A stretch of DNA of 64,000 nucleotides from Limosilactobacillus equigenerosi DSM 18793 = JCM 14505. Lineage in GTDB: Bacteria > Bacillota > Bacilli > Lactobacillales > Lactobacillaceae. Made by a program: the position numbers and the translations under genes. The DNA lies in assembly GCF_001311375.1 (NCBI RefSeq), contig NZ_BBAS01000004.1, forward strand, positions 1 to 64,000. Direction: 5' to 3'. Numbering within the stretch: position 1 is the stretch's first letter; the number at the start of each line of letters is the position of its first letter. Of this stretch, positions 58,198-64,000 are shown in pieces. The notes beneath the pieces were generated by a model. The model had not been told where the DNA came from. It ran no database searches and saw only the letters and a list, made by a program, of their open reading frames with translations.

Positions 58198-61100
58198 TTA
58201 TTGATCAGAAGTTTTCGTTGCACTATTAATTAAACTAGCTGGGATTCGTTGGTGTAATTTCCAAGTGAAGTTAACTGGCTGACTACCATTTGAAGTCTGG
58301 TAATCGGCATTTCCCATAAACATATATGGTTGGGCGAATCCATTAACGCGAGGATATTCACGAATAAATAATGAAATGTAATTATTAGTGCTTAAATGGT
58401 TGCGGTATCGCTGAATTGTATTGCTAGTGTTACTTTGCGTTCGCTGACTTTGCCAATGGAAGATAGATTCGTTAATCGCATAATCTTCGTACATCGTGGA
58501 TGGAGAGAAATCTTTTTCGGTTTTGTTCAAACTGATTAAGAAAATATCGGTTTTGTGAGTGTCAATATATTTAACTCCTTCCCGGAATTCAGGTGATTGT
58601 TCCTGGTTGTAATAATCATAAGCGGCCATAATTTGTGCCCGGTTGTAATGGCAATGAACTTCGAGTGGTGTCGTATATTGATATTCATTGGCCATGGGGA
58701 CAATTTTGATTTGGCTTCGCCGGTAACGTAATACGGCTAAAAGTTCCTCTTTAACAAAGTCTTCCTTAACAAAGGTTAGAATCCCATCAAGCAGGGAAGT
58801 AAAGCCTTCTTTATCGGGATATTTTTTGTATAAACTGTAATAGAGCATTCCTAATTGAAGGCGTTCTAATTCGTTAGTTAAATCAATCTGGTGTCTGCCT
58901 TCAATCATGCCAATCCAACAATCGAGTAAGGATGGTGAATCAATGTGGAAGAAATTTCTAAATTTTTCCAGACACTATCGGTAACGTCACGTTGATCATT
59001 GGTGAGATGAGCCCATTGTTTAAGGCGATGGAATGAGCGGCCGTTCGCATAAAGTTCAGGTAGGGTTACATCAAATTCAGTTAAGAAATTGGCTAAAGTA
59101 AGTTCCTTTTCAGTCTGATTGTTAAATTCAATCATCATGTTAACCAGGTTTTTCTTATTTACTTCCGTTTGACCGAGATTTTCGAGAATATATTCCTTCG
59201 CTTTTGGTTCCATCTCAATATAACAGCCATTTGGAACGTGGGTGAAGTTACTTTCAACTTCTTTCTTTAGAGTGTGGCGGGTTTTGCCAATTAAACTACG
59301 AAATTTAGTTCGGTATGAGTATTGTTTGTTAGCTTGACCAATAAAATCGAGGACGGTGAGGCAATCCTTTCCCGGTGATAACCGTAATCCACGACCTAAT
59401 TGTTGTAAGAAGATGGTTGCAGATTGAGTTGGACGTAGGAATAAGACCATGTTAACGGCTGGAATATCAACTCCTTCATTATATAGATTAACCGTAAAAA
59501 TAAATTTAACTTTGCCGTTAGTAAGTTGTCGTTTAGCATCCTCACGATCAGTATTGTTAGTTTGGCCAGTGACACAAAGCGCTGGAATTTGGTGATCGTT
59601 GAATAATTGGGCCATGTATTCAGCGTGTTCAACACTAACACAAAAACCAATCCCTTTAATTTCGTTTAAATCATTACTGTAATCAAGTACTTTTTGGATA
59701 ATGATTTGATCGCGTTCGTGATTGTTAAGGTAGGATTTAGTTAATTCTTGCTCATCGTATTTACCACGGGTCCAAGTGATTTGCGAGTAGTCAATTGAAT
59801 CAGTTACGCCATAATATTGGAAGGGACTAAGCAACTGCCGGTTGATAGCTTCGCCCAGTAACATTTCACTCGCAACATTACCATCAAAGTATTTCCGGAT
59901 ATCAGCGCCATCCATCCGATCAGGAGTAGCCGTTAAGCCGAGCAAAATTTGCGGTTGATAGTAACTTAATAATTGTTGATATGATTTAGCTTCGGCATGG
60001 TGAACCTCATCGATAATGATGAAGTCATAATTATCGACTGAGGTTTTATCGGCTAATTTTAGTGAGTTAAAAGTTTGAACACTGATAAATAAATGATCAA
60101 GATTATTAGGTGTATAACCACCAACGGCTAATTGACCAAAATTAAAATCATTTAAGACTTCGCGGAATTTGCGGATGCTTTGTTCGAGAATTTCCTTACG
60201 ATGGGCGACAAAGAGTAGTTTGGCATTGGGGTGTTTGGCTAAGTAGCGCTTAAAGTCAAATGCTGCGATAATCGTTTTACCAACCCCGGTGGCTGCCACA
60301 ACTAAATTACGATGACGATGGTACACTGTGCGTTCAGTTTCTAATTCATCGAGAATTTCTTGTTGGTAGGCATAGGGACGAATTGCCGTTTCTAAATGAA
60401 AATCATTCGTAACGGTTTTATCTAGTTCATCCTTTAACTTTTGAACGGAAAGTTCGTTTGTGGGGTCAAAAGTTTCAAACGCATCATTATTCCAGTATTG
60501 ATCAAAGGTGATTGAACATTTTTTTTGACAATTTGATCAGATTCTTGTTCAGTAACTTTAATATTCCATTCTAATCCCGTAGTTAGAGCGGCACTAGAAA
60601 GGTTTGATGAGCCAATATAAGCAGTTGAGAAACCAGTTTCCCGATAAAAAAATATATGATTTAGCATGCAGGCGCTGGTTATCTTGGGAGTAATTAATTT
60701 TTACTTTTGTATTCGGTAATTCGCTGAGGGCTTTAACGGCGCCAAAGTCGGTGGCCTTGGTATAGGTGGTGGAGATGACTCGTAACTGGTGGTTGGGATT
60801 TTGGGTGAATTGTTTTAATGTGCTTAGTAAAGGACGGATGGCCGACCATTTAATAAAGGAAACGAGTAAATCAACTCGGTCAGAGGATAAGATTTCCTTC
60901 TTCAGTTCTTCCATCATGGATGGTTCTTGCGTGTTACCGGTAAAGAGGGTATTTTCAACAATGGATGACGTTGGCCGAATAACCTCAGTTTGGTTATCAA
61001 GGGTACGGATGGTATTAATTTTGTGATACAACGCGGTTAAAACTTCGCCTTGTTCCTCAATCTTGGTGTCTTGCGAATTATCGGTATGCTTGGCAACTTG

Positions 61101-61355
61101 TTCAATAATTGAATTACATAGTTCAAGTTGAGCGAGGAGGTTAGTTCGCTTATCTTCGGTGGTGGATGATTTATTGTTGTCGCGGATGTACAGTAATCCA
61201 TCTTTAATGACGTTAGCAAGATAATTAGTTAATAATTCTCGCGCATCCGCTGCTTCCAGGGTTGTTTTTCGAATATCAAAATCCTGGTTGCTGAGGTTAG
61301 TTAGTTCATTAAAAATTTGTTGATTGATGATTTGTTCATAAATTCCGTCTTGCAT
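58198..61355 (-). CDS. PLD nuclease / SF2 helicase / DUF3427 protein
   Basis: About 1,052 residues once three breaks are repaired. Order: N-terminal helical part (1-140), phospholipase-D-like nuclease domain (about 150-270) with HAKSYIF and [13 protein letters not shown]2 DEAD/DEAH helicase with Walker [20 protein letters not shown] box, LGLTATPDR and motif [15 protein letters not shown], then a C-terminal DUF3427 domain. Breaks: about 60657 (extra base in seven T/A), 60527 (run of 8, 9 expected) and 58966 (5, 6 expected). This build is known from ATP-dependent restriction-like enzymes such as R.NgoAVII-type PLD-helicases. No methyltransferase gene is near. Confidence 0.82.
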
Positions 61356-61417
61356 GGGGGGAGTACTCCTTCAATTTGCATGTATACATCCATCTTAGTA
61401 GAAAATACGCTCAAGAT

Positions 61418-61457
61418 CAAAAGTAGCCCGCCTAAAATAGGTGATCTGCTTTTTCAA
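61418..61457 (-). terminator. Terminator after the sigma-factor gene
   Basis: Imperfect hairpin around CCTAAAATAGG with AAAAG/CTTTT flanks. Confidence 0.6.
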
Positions 61458-61466
61458 TCAGTTAAT

Positions 61467-62020
61467 TTATTCCCTTAATTCCGGTAAATGATATTTAATC
61501 ACTTCTTGCACGCGCCGGCGGAGGCCATAGACAGCGGTCCGCGAAATGCCAAGCGTTTGGCGATTTCACCGTTTGACAAGTCTTCGCGTAAAATCAAGTC
61601 GAGATACTGTTGTTGCAGTGGGGTACTGAAGTAATAAAGTTTGGCAATCGTCGTTTGAATTTCCGCGTTCGCAATTGCCAAGTCCGTTTTGGGGTCGGGG
61701 GTTAAGAGCCAGGGATCGACTTCATCATTGCTCGCTGCTTGATGATCAAGTTGCCGTTTGGTCTTTCGCAACCAATCAATTAGCGCCCATTTAATTTGCC
61801 GGTATGCATAGGCCCGAAAGTGATCGGGGTGGTCTTCCGGTGATTGCGTGAAGGTTTGGTAAGCTTTGGCATACGCCAGGCAACCTTCTTGGTAGGCATC
61901 ATCATAATTCTGGTGTCCTGGGTATAAATGCAATTGGGACAAATTTTGGCCGATTAAGCGGTCGTGTTGATTGACGATTAAGTAAGTTAAACCGTCACGA
62001 ATTGTTCGTTGTGTTGACAT
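61467..62020 (-). CDS. Sigma-70-family factor (ComX/SigH-like)
   Basis: About 184 residues after repair. Region 2-like segment YDDAYQEGCLAYAKAYQTF and AYAYRQIKWALIDWLRK; region 4 helix-turn-helix LSNGEIAKRLGISRTAVYGLRRRV. One G is missing near 61556 (TTGGCA for TTGGGCA), which hides the C-terminal helix. Start ATG 62020 with GGAGG 8 bases upstream. Short factors of this type drive competence genes in lactobacilli and streptococci; that role is inferred. Confidence 0.75.
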
Positions 62021-62313
62021 AATCAATTCCTCCAAAAATGTTTGCCCCGGCCGAGGTTGGCTTTAGCATACAAAAGGGAATTGGTGTTGCCAAATTGGGA
62101 AAATGCCCAATCTTTGCTGGTTGATGATGAGTGATTTTACGTATACCCAGTGCATTAGGGAGTGAACGTTACGATTAGGTTAAATTAAGTATTTTGTTTA
62201 AATCAATATAATTGGTGTATTTATTAATTAGGAGGTGAATGTTGTGTTGTATAATTTAATTGATTAAGTTATGTGGTAAATAGATTACTTATTTAATATG
62301 GGGAGGTATAAAA
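62021..62313. other. Intergenic region with a strong orphan ribosome binding site
   Basis: GGAGGTGA at 62231-62238 is followed only by very short frames: ATG 62239 opens six codons and GTG 62244 seven. It could be a leader peptide for the MazE-like gene 70 bases on, or a relic. Otherwise AT-rich with no gene seen. Confidence 0.4.
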
Positions 62314-62538
62314 ATGGTGATTAAAGTGAAGAAGATTGGTGAATCATTAGCGTTGACAATTCCAGAATCATTTAAGGTAGCTTCTGATGCAGATTACAAT
62401 GTTGAAATGTTAGCTGATGGAACGATTGTTTATCGCCCATCTCATCGAAATCCGTTTGAGGGAAATTGGTTTAAAGAAAACATAAAGCAAGTTGATATCA
62501 CGGAAGAATCTGGGGTATTGGATAGTGAATGGATTTAA
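62314..62538 (+). CDS. MazE/AbrB-like antitoxin, orphan
   Basis: 74 residues. N-terminal swapped-hairpin SpoVT/AbrB-type domain: VKKIGESLALTIPESFKVASDADYNVE, then a C-terminal acidic tail (EGNWFKENIKQVDITEES) of the type that binds a MazF toxin. No toxin gene follows: a terminator and the convergent gntP come at once. GGGGAGG before ATG. Confidence 0.75.
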   Translation: MVIKVKKIGESLALTIPESFKVASDADYNVEMLADGTIVYRPSHRNPFEGNWFKENIKQVDITEESGVLDSEWI

Positions 62539-62548
62539 TTTCGTATTT

Positions 62549-62590
62549 AAAAAGCCGTGAACGAAACCAGTTGGTTCGTTCACGGCTTTA
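62549..62590. terminator. Bidirectional terminator
   Basis: AAAAGCCGTGAACGAA/TTCGTTCACGGCTTT with CCAGTTGG at the apex. Confidence 0.9.
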
Positions 62591-62612
62591 TTTTGGTTAA
62601 AACGGTTTGGTT

Positions 62613-63947
62613 TTACATAATCATATCCAGGCCAAGGACCACGAACAGTCCGGCGATGGCGAGGACACAAGTTAAGGTTGTCCATGATAATAAGGTTTCC
62701 TTCAAGCTCAAACCGAAGTATTCCTTGATCATCCAGAACCCGGCATCGTTAACGTGGTCACAGAAGACTGACCCGGCCCCGACAGCCAAGACCATTAAGA
62801 CGGGGTTGGCACCGGTTTGTTGGATCAATGGGGCGACTAACCCAGCGGCGGTTAAACCAGAGACGGTTGAAGACCCCAGGCTGATCCGTAAGATGGCGGT
62901 AATTAACCAAGCGGCGAAGAGGGGCGACATGTTCGTGTGGGCAAACATATCACCAATCGTCTTAGCGACCCCACCGTCAATTAAGACTTGGCGGAAGGCA
63001 CCCCCACCCCCGATGATTAAGAGCATTGGGGCAATTTGCTTAATGGCTTCGGTTAATGAATCACCAACATCACTCATCGTTTGGCCCCGCTTAACCCCTA
63101 GGAACCAGATGGCAAAGAGGAGCGATAAGACCATCGCAATGTCGGGCGCCCCGACCATTTGTAAGAATTCATTAAATAAGTTGTGCTTTGGTAAGACGAA
63201 TGTAGAAATCGTAGCGGCCGCAATTAAGATCACGGGTAGCATTGCCGTTAAGACACTCAAACCAAACTTTGGCGTTTCATCCAGTTCAAATTCCTTGTAT
63301 TCACCTAACACACTAATATCAATATCCGTCTTGTAAACACGAGGGTAAACCTTGCGAAGGACCCAGTTGTAAACCGGACCAGAGATAATCACTGTTGGAA
63401 TGGCCGCGATAATCCCGATTAATAAGACATGACCAATTGGGGCGTTGAAAATATCAGCAATTGCCGTTGGTGCCGGGTGTGGTGGTAAGAAGGCGTGCGT
63501 CGTGTTTAAGGCGGCCGCCATTGGTACCCCGAGGTACATTAATGGCATACCCAATTCGCGGGCAATCACAAAGATAATTGGTAAGACCACGACTAAGCCG
63601 ACTTCAAAGAAGAGGGCAATCCCGACGATAAAGGATGCTAACACCACGGCCCATTGAATGTATTTGCGGCCGAACTTTTGAATTAACGTGTGTGCAATTC
63701 GGTAACCGGCCCCCGAGTCGGAAACTAACTTTCCAAGCATCGATCCGAATCCGAAAATCACGGCTAAGTGACCTAATTGGCCCCCAATCCCAGCTTCGAT
63801 TGAGGCGGGGATTTTAGCGATTGATTCACCTAACATTAAGGCGACTAAGAATGAAACAATGACAAGTGACAAGAAGGTGTTTAATTTTAACTTTGTAATC
63901 AAGAAGATTAAAATTGCCACCCCGATTAAAACATAAAGTAATGGCAT
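62613..63947 (-). CDS. gntP: Gluconate:H+ symporter, GntP family
   Basis: 444 residues, intact, 12-14 membrane segments. GntP-family features: SASIEAG-type IPASIEAGIGGQLGHLA near 50, FEVGLVVVLPIIFVIARE near 115, HAFLPPHPAPTAIAD near 150 and DHVNDAGFWMIKEYFGLSLKET near 395. GGAGGAG precedes ATG 63947. Imports gluconate; no gluconate kinase gene lies in the window, the rest of the operon being perhaps beyond its edge. 63948-64000 shows no gene. Confidence 0.92.
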   Translation of the reverse strand: MPLLYVLIGVAILIFLITKLKLNTFLSLVIVSFLVALMLGESIAKIPASIEAGIGGQLGHLAVIFGFGSMLGKLVSDSGAGYRIAHTLIQKFGRKYIQWAVVLASFIVGIALFFEVGLVVVLPIIFVIARELGMPLMYLGVPMAAALNTTHAFLPPHPAPTAIADIFNAPIGHVLLIGIIAAIPTVIISGPVYNWVLRKVYPRVYKTDIDISVLGEYKEFELDETPKFGLSVLTAMLPVILIAAATISTFVLPKHNLFNEFLQMVGAPDIAMVLSLLFAIWFLGVKRGQTMSDVGDSLTEAIKQIAPMLLIIGGGGAFRQVLIDGGVAKTIGDMFAHTNMSPLFAAWLITAILRISLGSSTVSGLTAAGLVAPLIQQTGANPVLMVLAVGAGSVFCDHVNDAGFWMIKEYFGLSLKETLLSWTTLTCVLAIAGLFVVLGLDMIM

Positions 63948-64000
63948 GATATTTGCTCCTCCATCTAATTCCTAAAACTTGTTTGGTTTAACGTTACACC

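Noticed and set aside
62557-63336. Long open frame (259 codons) on the plus strand
   Set aside because: It is antisense to gntP, which has clear family motifs, membrane segments and a good ribosome binding site. The plus-strand product has no recognisable domain.

Overview
The window looks like chromosomal DNA of a Lactobacillaceae species (Firmicutes). Pointers are AGGAGG-type ribosome binding sites, GC content that looks moderate by eye, a mevalonate-pathway operon, a type-B RNase P RNA, and typical lactobacillar gene neighbourhoods (asnS-dnaD, recU-ponA, ypsA-gpsB-rnpB, rnhA-ebsA-lspA-rluD, pyrBC-AaAb-DFE). I cannot name the species. No tRNA, rRNA, CRISPR array, prophage or complete insertion sequence was seen.

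Layout. 1-6 kb: end of an rRNA methyltransferase gene, a ROK fructokinase, then (minus strand) mvaK1-mvaD-mvaK2-fni for isoprenoid precursors. 6-11.6 kb: dinG, a TseB-like membrane protein, asnS, dnaD. 11.8-14.7 kb (minus): ponA and recU. 14.7-18.6 kb: ypsA, gpsB, RNase P RNA, a HerA-like ATPase, a THUMP rRNA methyltransferase. 19-25 kb: RNase HI, EbsA, LspA, RluD, then a strange CarA/CarB-like pair with lost catalytic residues. 25-30 kb: HIT protein, EcsAB, TrmB, and a DUF1700/DUF4097/PspC envelope-stress-like operon. 30-33.6 kb: glutamine-type ABC transporter and a nitroreductase. 33.6-42.7 kb: PyrR-type attenuator and the complete UMP biosynthesis operon. 42.8-52 kb: MFS pump, cation antiporter, zinc-ribbon membrane proteins, MscL, cysteine desulfurase plus asparaginase, DUF554, CPBP protein. 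52-57 kb: PdxK, a twin small-RNA locus with a possible type I toxin, a NUDIX hydrolase, an XRE regulator beside AT-rich iterated repeats, glycerol dehydrogenase. 57-64 kb: CPBP protein, HNH endonuclease, a PLD nuclease-helicase-DUF3427 protein (defence-like), a ComX/SigH-like sigma factor, an orphan MazE-like antitoxin, and a gluconate permease.

A caution that affects the whole annotation: about 38 single-base frame disruptions, most at homopolymers, hit housekeeping genes such as asnS, pyrB, mvaK1 and glnQ. The same open frame always resumes directly. I treat these as probable consensus errors, not pseudogenes, and give the full reconstructed gene spans with the break positions.

The most interesting content is: (1) the conserved but catalytically dead, shortened carbamoyl-phosphate synthase paralogue at 21.2-24.7 kb, while an intact set lies in the pyr operon; (2) the convergent small-RNA/peptide locus at 52.85-53.43 kb, resembling a par-type toxin-antitoxin; (3) two families of multi-hairpin intergenic repeats (206-nt inverted pair; about 110-125-nt stop-codon-abutting elements); (4) the PLD-helicase-DUF3427/HNH island.
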